This document shows positions 25,434 through 33,478 of a stretch of DNA of 64,000 nucleotides, piece by piece. The position numbers and the translations under genes are program-made. The stretch spans positions 496,001-560,000 of the forward strand of contig NZ_FNXG01000002.1 of NCBI RefSeq assembly GCF_900108405.1, given 5' to 3'. The stretch's first letter is position 1; each line of letters starts with the position of its first letter. Below the pieces are notes generated by a model. It did no database searches. It was given only the letters and a program-made list of their open reading frames with translations, and had not been told where the DNA came from. This stretch comes from Paracoccus alkenifer. GTDB taxonomy: Bacteria; Pseudomonadota; Alphaproteobacteria; Rhodobacterales; Rhodobacteraceae.

Positions 25434-26222
25434 ATGGATATTCTGGAACGCATCAAGAGCTACAAGCTCGAGGAAATCGCCGCCGCCAAGGCCGCGCGCC
25501 CACTGTCGGCGGTCGAGGCCGAGGCTCGCGCCGCCCCGCCTCTGCGCGGCTTTGCCCGCGCGCTGGCCGACAAGGCCGCAACCGGCCCGGCGCTGATCGC
25601 CGAGATCAAGAAGGCCAGCCCCTCGAAAGGGCTGATCCGCCCCGATTTCGACCCTCCGGCGCTGGCTCGCGCCTATCAGCAGGGCGGCGCCGCGTGCCTG
25701 TCGGTGCTGACCGATGCGCCCTCGTTCCAGGGCGCGCCCGAGTTCCTGACCGCCGCGCGCGCGGCCTGCGATCTGCCGGTGCTGCGCAAGGATTTCCTGC
25801 ACGACCCCTATCAGGTCGCCGAGGCCCGCGCCTGGGGCGCCGACTGCATCCTGATCATCATGGCCTCGGTCGACGATGCGCTGGCGGCTGAGCTTGAGGA
25901 CGCGGCGCGCCATTGGGGTATGGATGTCCTGATCGAGATCCATGACGAGCGGGAACTGGACCGCGCCATGCGGCTGCAATCCCCGCTGATCGGGGTGAAC
26001 AACCGCAATCTCAAGACCTTCGAGGTGGATCTTGAGACGACGCTGCGGCTGGCCCCACGCATTCCCGATGACCGTCAGGTGGTCTGCGAAAGCGGGCTGT
26101 TCACTGCCGATGATCTGGCGCTTGTGATGCGGGGCGGCGTGCGCCGTTTTCTGATCGGCGAAAGCCTGATGCGCCAGCCAGACGTGGCCGCCGCCACCCA
26201 AGCCATCCTCAAGGTCGAATGA
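25434..26222 (+). CDS. trpC: Indole-3-glycerol phosphate synthase TrpC
   Basis: 262 residues, the monofunctional length. The TIM-barrel motifs are complete: [13 protein letters not shown] (catalytic Lys), [25 protein letters not shown], and [10 protein letters not shown]. It closes the indole ring in tryptophan synthesis. I chose the ATG at 25434 ([19 protein letters not shown]); no strong ribosome-binding site is visible. The stop overlaps moaC by 4 bp. Confidence 0.97.
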   Translation: MDILERIKSYKLEEIAAAKAARPLSAVEAEARAAPPLRGFARALADKAATGPALIAEIKKASPSKGLIRPDFDPPALARAYQQGGAACLSVLTDAPSFQGAPEFLTAARAACDLPVLRKDFLHDPYQVAEARAWGADCILIIMASVDDALAAELEDAARHWGMDVLIEIHDERELDRAMRLQSPLIGVNNRNLKTFEVDLETTLRLAPRIPDDRQVVCESGLFTADDLALVMRGGVRRFLIGESLMRQPDVAAATQAILKVE

Positions 26223-26692
26223 TGCTGACCCATTTCGACGCCTCCGGCCAGGCGCATATGGTCGATGTCTCGGGCAAGCCCGCCACCGCGCGCGAGGCGG
26301 TGGCCCAGGCTGTGGTGATCATGTCCCCCGACACGCTGGCGCTGGCCCAGGGCGGCGCGGCCAAGGGCGACGTGCTGGGGGTCGCGCGGCTGGCCGGGAT
26401 CATGGGCGCCAAGCGCACCGCCGATCTGATCCCGCTGTGCCATCCGCTGCCGCTGGACAAGGTCTCGGTCGATCTGGTGGCCGACCCGGCGCTGCCCGGC
26501 GTCCGGATCACCGCCACCGCCCGCACCACCGGCCGCACCGGCGTCGAGATGGAGGCGCTGACCGCGGCCTCGGTCGCGGCGCTGACCGTCTATGACATGC
26601 TCAAGGCCGCGCAAAAGGACATGCGGATCGAAGGGGTGCGCCTGTTGCGCAAGACCGGCGGCAAATCCGGCAGCTTTCAGGCCGCGCCATGA
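26219..26692 (+). CDS. moaC: Cyclic pyranopterin monophosphate synthase MoaC
   Basis: 157 residues; two consecutive ATG codons at 26219 and 26222. Family motifs: [18 protein letters not shown] at the start, [28 protein letters not shown] and [20 protein letters not shown] with the active-site acidic residues; catalytic Lys near the end (KTGGKSG). It converts the MoaA product to cPMP in molybdenum-cofactor synthesis. It overlaps trpC and moeA by 4 bp each. Confidence 0.97.
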   Translation: MMLTHFDASGQAHMVDVSGKPATAREAVAQAVVIMSPDTLALAQGGAAKGDVLGVARLAGIMGAKRTADLIPLCHPLPLDKVSVDLVADPALPGVRITATARTTGRTGVEMEALTAASVAALTVYDMLKAAQKDMRIEGVRLLRKTGGKSGSFQAAP

Positions 26693-27876
26693 CCGCGCTG
26701 AGCGTCGATCAGGCGCTGGCGCTGGTGCTGGGGCTGGCGCGCGCGCCGCAGCCGGAACTTGTGGGGCTGGCCGATGCGCTGGGTCGGGTGCTGCTGGCGG
26801 ATGCGGTGTCGCAGATGACGCAGCCGCCCTTTGATGCCGCCGCGATGGACGGCTATGCGGTGCGCCGCGCCGATCTGCCCGGGCCGCTGCGCGTGGTGGC
26901 CGAGGCCGCTGCCGGCCGCGGCTGGGACGGCGCTTTGGGGCAGGGAGAGGCTGCGCGCATCTTTACCGGCGCGGCGGTGCCCGAGGGCGCCGACGTGGTG
27001 GTGATGCAAGAAGATACCGCCCGCGACGGCGATCTGGTCACCGTGACCGTTCCGCAGGGTCGCAGCAATATCCGCCCGCGCGGCAATGATTTTTCCGCCG
27101 GCGATGTGGTGGCCTCGGGGCGGGTGCTGTCGGCGGTCGACCTTGCGCTGCTGGCGGCGATGAACGTGCCGCAGGTGACGGTCGGCCGGCGTCCGCGCGT
27201 GGCCGTGCTGGCCGGCGGGGATGAGCTGGTGGCCCCCGGCGAGGTGCCGGGTCCGGGGCAGATCATCAGCTCGAACGACCTTGCCGTGGCGGCGCTGGCG
27301 CGCGAGGCGGGGGCCGAGGCCCGGATCCTGCCGCTGGCCCGCGACACCGAAACCAGCCTGCGCGAGGCATTTGCCGCCGCCGCCGGCGCCGATCTGGTGG
27401 TGACTATCGGCGGCGCCTCGGTCGGCGACCACGACCTGATCGCCCGCGTCGCCGCCGATCTGGGGATGGAGCGCGCCTTTCACCGCATCGCCATGCGCCC
27501 CGGCCGTCCGCTGATGGCGGGACGGCTGGGCGAGGGCGCGATGCTGGGCCTGCCGGGCAACCCGGTGTCGGCGATCGTGACCGCGATGCTGTTCATGCAG
27601 CCGCTGATCCGCGCGATGCAGGGCCATGCGGCGCCGCAGCCGGTGGTCCGCCACGCCGCGCTGGCCGCCGATCTGCCCCCCGAGGGCGGTCGGCAGCATT
27701 ATCTGCGCGCGGCGCTGCGCGAGGACGGGCGCGGGACCGTAATCGCCCCCTTCGGCGATCAGGACTCGGCCCGGTTGGCGTTGCTGTCGCAGGCCCAGGC
27801 GCTGCTGGTGCGCCCCGCGGGCGACCCCGCGCGGCGCGCGGGGGAGCTTATGCCCTATATTCCTCTGCCGCGTTAA
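26689..27876 (+). CDS. moeA: Molybdopterin molybdotransferase MoeA
   Basis: 395 residues. Motifs: [17 protein letters not shown] near the start, [33 protein letters not shown], the MPT-binding [11 protein letters not shown], and [16 protein letters not shown]. MoeA inserts molybdate into adenylated molybdopterin. The partner moaA lies elsewhere in the window (41137). It is followed after 111 bp by lexA, whose promoter and SOS boxes fill the gap. Confidence 0.96.
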   Translation: MTALSVDQALALVLGLARAPQPELVGLADALGRVLLADAVSQMTQPPFDAAAMDGYAVRRADLPGPLRVVAEAAAGRGWDGALGQGEAARIFTGAAVPEGADVVVMQEDTARDGDLVTVTVPQGRSNIRPRGNDFSAGDVVASGRVLSAVDLALLAAMNVPQVTVGRRPRVAVLAGGDELVAPGEVPGPGQIISSNDLAVAALAREAGAEARILPLARDTETSLREAFAAAAGADLVVTIGGASVGDHDLIARVAADLGMERAFHRIAMRPGRPLMAGRLGEGAMLGLPGNPVSAIVTAMLFMQPLIRAMQGHAAPQPVVRHAALAADLPPEGGRQHYLRAALREDGRGTVIAPFGDQDSARLALLSQAQALLVRPAGDPARRAGELMPYIPLPR

Positions 27877-27905
27877 CGATTAATTCAGACAATCCGGGTT
27901 ATGCG

Positions 27906-27934
27906 TTGACCTGTAAGGTGAACGTGACTAGAAC
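27906..27934 (+). promoter_or_regulatory. lexA promoter
   Basis: TTGACC, 17-bp spacer, TAGAAC, 54 bp before the lexA ATG. The -10 box lies inside the LexA operator, so bound LexA would block polymerase. Confidence 0.6.
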
Positions 27935-27945
27935 ATTGGATGAAC
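27920..27945 (+). promoter_or_regulatory. LexA operator of lexA: three GAAC half-sites at 11-bp spacing
   Basis: GAAC-N7-GAAC-N7-GAAC: half-sites at 27920-27923, 27931-27934 and 27942-27945. The alphaproteobacterial SOS box is the direct repeat GTTC-N7-GTTC, which reads GAAC-N7-GAAC on the other strand. Two boxes therefore share the central half-site. This fits autoregulation of lexA. Confidence 0.85.
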
Positions 27946-27987
27946 TTTGCCGCAGGGCGGCAGGCTGTCTTGCGGGGGAAATGCGCG

Positions 27988-28716
27988 ATGCTGACCAGAA
28001 AGCAGATCGAATTGCTCGACTTCATCCAGAAACGGGTGGCGCGCGACGGGGTGCCGCCGTCCTTTGACGAGATGAAGCTGGCGCTGGATCTGCGGTCGAA
28101 ATCGGGGATCCACAGGCTGGTCACGGCGCTTGAGGAACGCGGCTTTATCCGCCGTCTGCCGCATCGCGCGCGGGCGCTGGAAATCATCCGCCTGCCCGAT
28201 GTGCTGGTTCGCGACGACGCCATGGCGGCGGGCGACGACGGGGCGGGCAGTTTTCAGCCCCGGGTGATCTCGAACGAGCGCCCGGCTCGGGCGCCGCGTC
28301 CCCGGGGGGCCATGCCGATCATGGACAGCCCGGCGGTCGAGTTGCCGGTGATGGGCCGCATCGCTGCGGGTGTCCCGATCGAGGCGATTTCCGAGGTGTC
28401 GCATCATATCGCGGTGCCCGGCTCGATGCTGACCGGGCGCGATCATCACTATGCGCTTGAGGTGCGCGGTGATTCGATGATCGAGGCGGGCATCAACGAA
28501 GGTGACGTGGTGGTGATCCGGGAACAGGACACCGCCGATAACGGCGACATCGTGGTGGCGCTGATCGAAGGCGCCGAGGCCACGCTGAAACGCTATCGGC
28601 GCCGCGGCGGCATGATCGCGCTCGAAGCCGCCAACCCGGCCTATGAAACAAGGGTGCTGCCCGAGGACAAGATCCGCATCCAGGGCCGTCTGGTGGGGCT
28701 GATCCGCAGCTACTGA
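27988..28716 (+). CDS. lexA: LexA repressor
   Basis: 242 residues from the ATG at 27988 with a GGGGGAA ribosome-binding site. The N-terminal winged helix ([16 protein letters not shown]) reads the operator. The self-cleavage site is Ala127-Gly128 (RIAAGVP); the dyad is Ser163 (RGDSMIEAG) and Lys201 (ATLKRY). On DNA damage, RecA filaments trigger cleavage and the SOS genes open. The linker of about 45 residues between the domains is longer than in E. coli, as usual in alphaproteobacteria. Confidence 0.97.
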   Translation: MLTRKQIELLDFIQKRVARDGVPPSFDEMKLALDLRSKSGIHRLVTALEERGFIRRLPHRARALEIIRLPDVLVRDDAMAAGDDGAGSFQPRVISNERPARAPRPRGAMPIMDSPAVELPVMGRIAAGVPIEAISEVSHHIAVPGSMLTGRDHHYALEVRGDSMIEAGINEGDVVVIREQDTADNGDIVVALIEGAEATLKRYRRRGGMIALEAANPAYETRVLPEDKIRIQGRLVGLIRSY

Positions 28717-29161
28717 GGCGCGCAAGTAAGGCGCGCAGGCGCAGCCTTGCCGGCGGGGTGATGTTCGGCGGGGGCGGCGGGACTTGCGGCGCTATCGCCG
28801 CAAGGGGTGTCGGCGCCTGCAACGAAAGCGGTCCTGACGACGGCTTGCAAAGTTGCGGCCCGGCGGAAAACATGCCGAAACCGGGTTAATTGAAACATGC
28901 GTCGGGGCGACGGGTTTTGCGTTGGCCACGCAAGCTGTCCGGCTGACCCTTGCAAGGGTTTGCACCCCTCCGCCGCGCGTCGAGACTGTCCCGCCCTTCG
29001 GCGGGCGTGCTCATTTCATTTGCCGGGCGATACATGACCGGCAGGTCCGGCAGCGGCTGACCCTGTGCTGTGCAGCCGCGATTTTGGCTGGATGCAGCGG
29101 CTTGGGCCTCAAGCTGTGCGCCGGGTTGCACGCCGTGGCGTAGGCGCCCGGCGGCTCTGTT
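28717..29161. other. Intergenic stretch after lexA, no gene recognised
   Basis: 445 bp in which I see no convincing gene on either strand. It contains three hairpin-capable sequences: 28783-28804 (nine-base arms, loop CTAT), the 12-bp palindrome CCCTTGCAAGGG at 28947-28958, and 28990-29005 (CCCGCC-CTTC-GGCGGG). Open frames here have no ribosome-binding site and no family resemblance. Confidence 0.5.
28783..28804 (+). terminator. Possible lexA terminator hairpin
   Basis: CTTGCGGCG-CTAT-CGCCGCAAG, a perfect nine-base-pair stem, 66 bp after the lexA stop. It lacks a following T-run, so termination is uncertain. Confidence 0.4.
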
Positions 29162-29269
29162 TCAGCCCAGAACTGCCGGCAGCCACAGCACGGCAACAGT
29201 CGCCAAAGAGATGGCGGCGACGCCGAGCATGTCGGCAATGGCTTCGGGCAGTCTGGACAAGGGGGACAT
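29162..29269 (-). CDS. Putative 35-residue single-pass membrane peptide
   Basis: The frame encodes 35 residues: MSPLSRLPEAIADMLG followed by one hydrophobic segment (residues 17-35, ending VLWLPAVLG). GGAG lies six bases before the ATG. A LexA box (GAAC-N7-GAAC) lies 55 bp before the start at 29324-29338. The size, topology and SOS box recall Caulobacter SidA, a 29-residue SOS-induced division inhibitor; there is no sequence evidence of homology. It could be a chance frame. Transcription would converge with lexA. Confidence 0.45.
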   Translation of the reverse strand: MSPLSRLPEAIADMLGVAAISLATVAVLWLPAVLG

Positions 29270-29301
29270 GATCGACTCCGTGCAGGTTTTCATTTTGTTC
29301 T

Positions 29302-29334
29302 CATGATTTTTACGCTTTGTAAAGAACAATCATG
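29302..29334. repeat. Inverted repeat overlapping the SOS box
   Basis: Outer arms CATGATT (29302-29308) and AATCATG (29328-29334), inner arms TTTAC and GTAAA around a five-base loop. The extra four bases on one side (GAAC, 29324-29327) are the first SOS half-site. Confidence 0.55.
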
Positions 29335-29338
29335 GAAC
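29324..29338 (-). promoter_or_regulatory. SOS box (LexA site) in the post-lexA region
   Basis: GAAC-N7-GAAC, an exact match to the box seen at lexA and uvrA. It is 55 bp upstream of the 35-residue membrane peptide (minus strand). On the plus strand it directly follows a possible promoter (TTGTTC-N17-TGTAAA at 29295-29323) that would read towards the gene at 29558, so the controlled direction is not certain. Confidence 0.65.
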
Positions 29339-29557
29339 AATGGTCGGGCCGGCAGCGAATCGGCCGTGGTTTTCGGGGGACAGGATGCAGATTTTCCAGC
29401 GATCCACGGGTGTTGTGGCCGGGCGGCTGTATTTTTCCCTGACGCGTCCGGCCCTGGAAAGCGGGACATGCAACCGCGCGTTGCTCGGGCACGTTATCTT
29501 GGGGCACCAGTGGGCGCGCGGCACAACGCCCGCGCGCAACGACAGGAGGAGATGATC

Positions 29558-29752
29558 ATGGGCAACCTGCCCTTTGAACGCACCCGCTATAACCCGGTCC
29601 GCGACGTGACCCCCGACGAGGCGGAACAAGACAAGCGCCGCGAAGCCGAACAACACGCCGAGCAAGAGGCAGCCGGCAGCCAGACCAGAGCAGGGGAACA
29701 ACAAATCCCCGCGGCCGACAGCAACGATGAAGCGGGACAGGAGCAGAAATAG
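29558..29752 (+). CDS. Small hydrophilic protein of unknown function
   Basis: 64 residues from the ATG at 29558, chosen because AGGAGG lies eight bases before it; the ATG at 29552 is too close. The chain is Glu/Gln/Ala-rich and charged (DEAEQDKRREAEQHAEQEAAG), predicted helical or disordered, with no Cys and no membrane segment. I do not recognise a family. The excellent ribosome-binding site is the main evidence that it is expressed. An upstream SOS box at 29324 may or may not control it. Confidence 0.65.
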   Translation: MGNLPFERTRYNPVRDVTPDEAEQDKRREAEQHAEQEAAGSQTRAGEQQIPAADSNDEAGQEQK

Positions 29753-30030
29753 CATCGGCGGCCGCGCCGCATGAGGTTGATCGGGCGCGGGGCTGGGGCT
29801 GGCAACCGCGGCGCTCGGGGGCAGTGCAGGCCGCTCTGCCAAGGCGGAAACGTCGAAGAAAGGGCGGATGCGGTGAGGGGGACGAAGCGGCGAAGGACAA
29901 CAGCACGGCCTGTGCCGAATCGGGGTCGAAAGAGGAATTTGAACGGTAATAAAGGCTTGGGCCGGCTGGCGACCGACCTCGGCGCCGCCAGCATCGGCGT
30001 CGGCGCGGTTGGGTCCATGCATCGAAGCGG

Positions 30031-30084
30031 GCGGGACATGCTGCACGAGACTGTCCGAAACCGGCGGGACATGCTGCGCGAGAC
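30031..30084. repeat. 33-bp period imperfect tandem repeat
   Basis: GCGGGACATGCTGC followed by RCGAGAC occurs at 30031-30051 and again at 30064-30084, with one difference (A or G at the R position). The period of 33 bp is a multiple of three but no reliable gene contains it. Confidence 0.7.
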
Positions 30085-30172
30085 AGGCCCCCGGTGCCGA
30101 TGCCGCCCGACAGGTATCGGGTGATCTTGGCCGCCATCCGGGCAGACGTGGAACGCCAGTGGTATCGCCGAG

Positions 30173-30196
30173 GATGGGTATCGCGATGGGTATCGC
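30173..30196. repeat. 12-bp perfect tandem duplication
   Basis: GATGGGTATCGC occurs twice head to tail; a similar GGTATCGCC lies just upstream at 30161-30169. Confidence 0.7.
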
Positions 30197-30274
30197 AACG
30201 GGCGGGCGCGCCGGTCCGGCAAACGCGGGGCGGCGCCATTCCCATAGGGGGTTTGGTCCCCGCTATAGGGGCAG

Positions 30275-30299
30275 CCTGTTCCCGTGTTTCGGGATCAGG
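30275..30299 (-). terminator. Hairpin in the gene-poor stretch
   Basis: CCTGTTCCCG-TGTTT-CGGGATCAGG: ten-base arms with one T-T mismatch. It could end transcripts running out of the xanthine phosphoribosyltransferase gene (stop at 30517, minus strand), but it is 218 bp away and has no T-run. Confidence 0.3.
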
Positions 30300-30516
30300 C
30301 GATTGCTGCGATGAGGATCACGCCGCGGCCTTGCGATGCCGAGTCGGGATGCCGGGCGCGCCGCGGATGAGCGCCGCACCCTTCAGGCAGGGGCCAGACA
30401 CGTCGGCGGCGGCCCGCAGTTGGCGCCGTGATCAGGCCGCGGATATTGCTGCTTGCCGCTATGCCGCTGGCCAGAGGTGGCGCACGGGCCGGGCTGCGGG
30501 CAGGTATCGCAGACGG

Positions 30517-31038
30517 TCAATCGGTGCCGCGATAGGGTTCGACGTATTGCAGCGCCATGTCCCAGGGAAAGAAGATCCAGGTGTCCTGGCTGACCTCGGT
30601 GATATAGGTCTGGGTCATCGGCTGGCCCTTGGGCTTGGCGTAGACGGTGGCCAGATGCGCGCGGGGATAGAGTTTGCGCACCAGTTCCAGCGTGCGGCCG
30701 CTGTCGACCAGATCATCGACGACCAGCACGCCCTCGCCGTCGCCCATCATCTCGGCGTCGGGGGCTTTCAGCACCTGCAACTCGCCCTGCGCGCCCTTGC
30801 GATAGGATTTCACGCTGATCGTGTCGATGGTGCGGATGTCCAGCTCGCGCGCGACGATCATCGCGGGGACCATGCCGCCGCGGGTGATGGCCACCACCGC
30901 CCGCCATTCGCCGCCGCGCTCGGGGGCTTTGTCCTGCAACCGCCAGGCCAGTGCCCGCGCGTCGCGGTGCAGCTGGTCCCAGCTGACGTGAAAGCCGCGT
31001 TCATGCGGCAGCCGGTCGGGGCGCGGGGGGGCGGACAT
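30517..31038 (-). CDS. gpt: Xanthine phosphoribosyltransferase
   Basis: 173 residues. The PRPP-binding motif [13 protein letters not shown] is present, with [19 protein letters not shown] and the base-binding end [11 protein letters not shown] of the Gpt family. It salvages xanthine and guanine to nucleotides. It is last in a minus-strand run fabI-LysE gene-gpt with gaps of about 25 bp, so the three are probably co-transcribed. Confidence 0.94.
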   Translation of the reverse strand: MSAPPRPDRLPHERGFHVSWDQLHRDARALAWRLQDKAPERGGEWRAVVAITRGGMVPAMIVARELDIRTIDTISVKSYRKGAQGELQVLKAPDAEMMGDGEGVLVVDDLVDSGRTLELVRKLYPRAHLATVYAKPKGQPMTQTYITEVSQDTWIFFPWDMALQYVEPYRGTD

Positions 31039-31061
31039 GGGCGGGCTCCTTGTGTTGCGTG

Positions 31062-31673
31062 TCAGTTGCGAAGCATCAGCGTCAGGCCGAGCGCCCCGAT
31101 CAATGTGCCGGCGATGCGGTCGATCGCGGTCTTGGCGGCGCGATAGGCGCGGCGCATCGGGTCGGTGGCCATCAGCGCGGTGACGGCGGCGTAAAATCCC
31201 AGCTCGACCGCCAGCGCCACCAGATAGACGACGGCGCCGCCAAGGGCGGACAGGCCGGGAAACAGGGTCAGGATGATGCTGCCGTAAAACAGCGCCGGCT
31301 TGGGGTTGGACAGGTTCAGCGCCAGCCCGTGCCGAAAGCCGGGGCCGGCGTCGGCCGTGCCGTGAAAGTCAAGCGGCGTGGCGGCGTGGCGCCACATCTG
31401 CACCGCGATCCAGATCAGATAGGCCCCGCCCAGCAGCCGCAGCAGCGTATAGGATTGCGGCACCACCCGGAACAGCACCGTCAGCCCGAACAGCGCAAAC
31501 AGGCACCAGACCGAGGCGCCAAAGGCCAGCCCCATCGCATAGGGCATCGACGCCTGCCGCCCCCGCGCCGCGGCCGAGCGGCTGGCCGCGATGATCGCGG
31601 GTCCGGGCGACAGGATGGCAAAGCCCAGCGTGGTCACGAACAGCGCCAGCGCGGGCAGGGTGATCGCCTGCAT
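31062..31673 (-). CDS. LysE/RhtB family amino-acid exporter
   Basis: 203 residues with six hydrophobic segments. The family motif at the first loop, [22 protein letters not shown], is clear, as is [14 protein letters not shown] in the middle. These inner-membrane proteins export amino acids such as homoserine, threonine or lysine; the substrate here is unknown. It lies between fabI and gpt on the same strand. Confidence 0.9.
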   Translation of the reverse strand: MQAITLPALALFVTTLGFAILSPGPAIIAASRSAAARGRQASMPYAMGLAFGASVWCLFALFGLTVLFRVVPQSYTLLRLLGGAYLIWIAVQMWRHAATPLDFHGTADAGPGFRHGLALNLSNPKPALFYGSIILTLFPGLSALGGAVVYLVALAVELGFYAAVTALMATDPMRRAYRAAKTAIDRIAGTLIGALGLTLMLRN

Positions 31674-31698
31674 CAGGGCCGCCCCGCCGTGTCGCGTG

Positions 31699-32541
31699 TC
31701 ATTCGGCGGCCTTGCGGCCCGTCACGGCGTCGATGTCGGGCGCGTCCACCGCCTTCATGCCGACGACGTGATAGCCGGCGTCGACGTGGTGGGTTTCCCC
31801 GGTCACCCCCGAGCCGAGATCGGACAGCAGATACAGCGCCGACTTGCCCACATCCTCGATAGTGATGTTGCGGCGCAGGGGCGAATTCAGCTCGTTCCAT
31901 TTCAGGATATAGCGGAAATCGCCGATGCCGCTGGCGGCCAGCGTCTTGACCGGCCCGGCCGAGATCGCGTTGACGCGGATGCCGTCCTTGCCCAGATCCT
32001 CGGCCATGTAGCGGACCGAGGCCTCAAGCGCGGCCTTGGCCACGCCCATGACGTTGTAATGCGGCATCACCCGCTCGGCCCCGTAATAGGTCAGGGTCAG
32101 CACCGAGCCGCCGTCGGGCATCATCGCTGCCGCCCGCTGCGCCACCGCGGTAAAGGAATAGACCGAGATGTCCATCGTCATCAGGAAATTGTCGCGGGTG
32201 GTGTCCACATAGCGGCCGCGCAATTCGTCCTTGTCGGAAAACCCGATGGCGTGGACGACGAAATCCAGCGTCCCCCAGCGGTCCTTGAGCGCGGCGAACA
32301 ACGCATCGACCGTATCCATGTCGGCCACGTCGCAGGGCAGCACGATGTCGGACCCCAGCTGCGCCGCCAGCGGCTCGACCCGTTTTTTCAGCGCATCGCC
32401 CTGAAAGGAAAAGGCAAGTTCGGCGCCCTGCGCCGCCAGGGCGCGGGCGATTCCCCAGGCCATGGACTTGTCGTTCGCAAGGCCCATGATGAGCCCCCGC
32501 TTGCCGCTCATCAATCCCGCTGCCGGGGCATCGCTTGACAT
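31699..32541 (-). CDS. fabI: Enoyl-ACP reductase (NADH) FabI
   Basis: 280 residues. Short-chain dehydrogenase fold of the FabI type: [16 protein letters not shown] binds [22 protein letters not shown], and the catalytic Tyr-x6-Lys in [15 protein letters not shown]. It reduces the enoyl-ACP double bond in the last step of each fatty-acid elongation round and is the family targeted by triclosan. A GAGGGA ribosome-binding site precedes the ATG. It diverges from pdxH with only 63 bp between. Confidence 0.96.
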   Translation of the reverse strand: MSSDAPAAGLMSGKRGLIMGLANDKSMAWGIARALAAQGAELAFSFQGDALKKRVEPLAAQLGSDIVLPCDVADMDTVDALFAALKDRWGTLDFVVHAIGFSDKDELRGRYVDTTRDNFLMTMDISVYSFTAVAQRAAAMMPDGGSVLTLTYYGAERVMPHYNVMGVAKAALEASVRYMAEDLGKDGIRVNAISAGPVKTLAASGIGDFRYILKWNELNSPLRRNITIEDVGKSALYLLSDLGSGVTGETHHVDAGYHVVGMKAVDAPDIDAVTGRKAAE

Positions 32542-32604
32542 GGGTGGTCCCTCGCGCTTTCAAACTTGGTCCGAGGATTAGGCCAAAGGCCGGGAGGCAT
32601 CAAG

Positions 32605-33222
32605 ATGAGCGACCGCAGCGGGATATTCCAGGGCGACGATCCCTTTGCCATCGCCCGCGCCTGGCTGGACGAGGCCACCGCGACCGAGCCGAACGATCCC
32701 AACGCCATCGCGCTGGCCACGGTGGACGCGGACGGGCTGCCCGATGCCCGCATGGTGCTGCTGAAAGACATCGAGCCGGGGCCGGACGGCGGTTTCGTGT
32801 TCTATACGAATTACGACAGCGCCAAGGGCCGTCAGATCTCGGCGACCGGCAAGGCTGCATTCGTCATGCACTGGAAATCCCTGCGCCGGCAGATCCGCGT
32901 CCGCGGCACCGTCACCCGCGAGCAAGGCCCCGCAGCCGACGCCTATTATGCCAGCCGCGCCCTGCAATCGCGCATCGGCGCCTGGTCCAGCCGGCAAAGC
33001 CAGCCGCTGGACAGTCGCGCCACGCTGCTGGCCGAGGTGGCGCGCCAGGGGCTGCGTCACGGGCTGTCGCCCGCGCGGCCGCCGTTCTGGGGCGGGTTCC
33101 GCATCACGCCCTCGCAGATCGAGTTCTGGGCCGATGGCGCCTTTCGCCTGCACGACCGCTTTCGCTGGACCCGCAGCGGCGACGACGGGACGGGGTGGGA
33201 GGTTCAGCGGCTTCAGCCCTGA
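32605..33222 (+). CDS. pdxH: Pyridoxamine 5'-phosphate oxidase PdxH
   Basis: 205 residues from the ATG at 32605, chosen for its GGGAGG site six bases upstream. Motifs: [23 protein letters not shown] (FMN binding), [30 protein letters not shown] and the C-terminal [17 protein letters not shown]. It oxidises PNP/PMP to PLP, the cofactor needed by, among others, the aminotransferase at 20058. It faces fabI across a short divergent promoter region. Confidence 0.96.
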   Translation: MSDRSGIFQGDDPFAIARAWLDEATATEPNDPNAIALATVDADGLPDARMVLLKDIEPGPDGGFVFYTNYDSAKGRQISATGKAAFVMHWKSLRRQIRVRGTVTREQGPAADAYYASRALQSRIGAWSSRQSQPLDSRATLLAEVARQGLRHGLSPARPPFWGGFRITPSQIEFWADGAFRLHDRFRWTRSGDDGTGWEVQRLQP

Positions 33223-33299
33223 TCGGGTCGCGGCGCGCGGCGCGCGGCACGGGGCGCGCGGTCCCGTTCCGGCCGTATGACGACCGCAGCCGCTGCCGG

Positions 33300-33478
33300 A
33301 TGCGATTTCGGGTCAACATTGTTTGGCAACAAACTTGTCCCGGGACGCTTTGCCCTGCTTTTCCTGCGCCCGGGCCGATGTTAGCTTCCTGTTTGCGCCG
33401 GTTTGCGGCACAACTTTGCAACAAGTGTTCGGCGCGAGCAGAGGGACTCGCGCCGGGCTTCAGAGGTATGATCTTGTA
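33300..33478 (+). promoter_or_regulatory. Long leader of the double cold-shock gene
   Basis: The 256-bp gap before the cold-shock gene is less GC-rich than its surroundings and contains GTTTG-GCAA-CAAAC at about 33320-33333 and an ACTTTGCAACAAGT segment at about 33412-33425. Long structured leaders are usual for cold-shock mRNAs. No exact promoter could be set. Confidence 0.35.

Larger units (their letters stand above)
29753..30516. other. Gene-poor stretch with short tandem repeats
   Basis: 764 bp without a convincing gene; the open frames on both strands are Arg- or Pro-rich shadows lacking ribosome-binding sites. It holds two 21-bp copies with one mismatch at 30031-30051 and 30064-30084 (33-bp period), a perfect 12-bp tandem duplication GATGGGTATCGC at 30173-30196, and a strong hairpin at 30275-30299. 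It may be a decayed gene or non-coding RNA region. Confidence 0.5.

Noticed and set aside
29385..29555. 56-codon plus-strand frame (MQIFQRSTG...) between the SOS box and the 64-residue gene
   Set aside because: GGGGGA lies before the ATG, but the chain has no domain character and the frame ends inside the next gene's ribosome-binding site. Left as a possibility only.
29330..30046. Minus-strand frame with a hydrophobic stretch opposite the 64-residue gene
   Set aside because: The hydrophobic run is simply the antisense of a Glu/Gln/Asp-rich chain; no ribosome-binding site.
29771..30124. 117-codon Arg-rich frame across the 33-bp repeat
   Set aside because: No ribosome-binding site, no family, and shadow-like amino-acid content.
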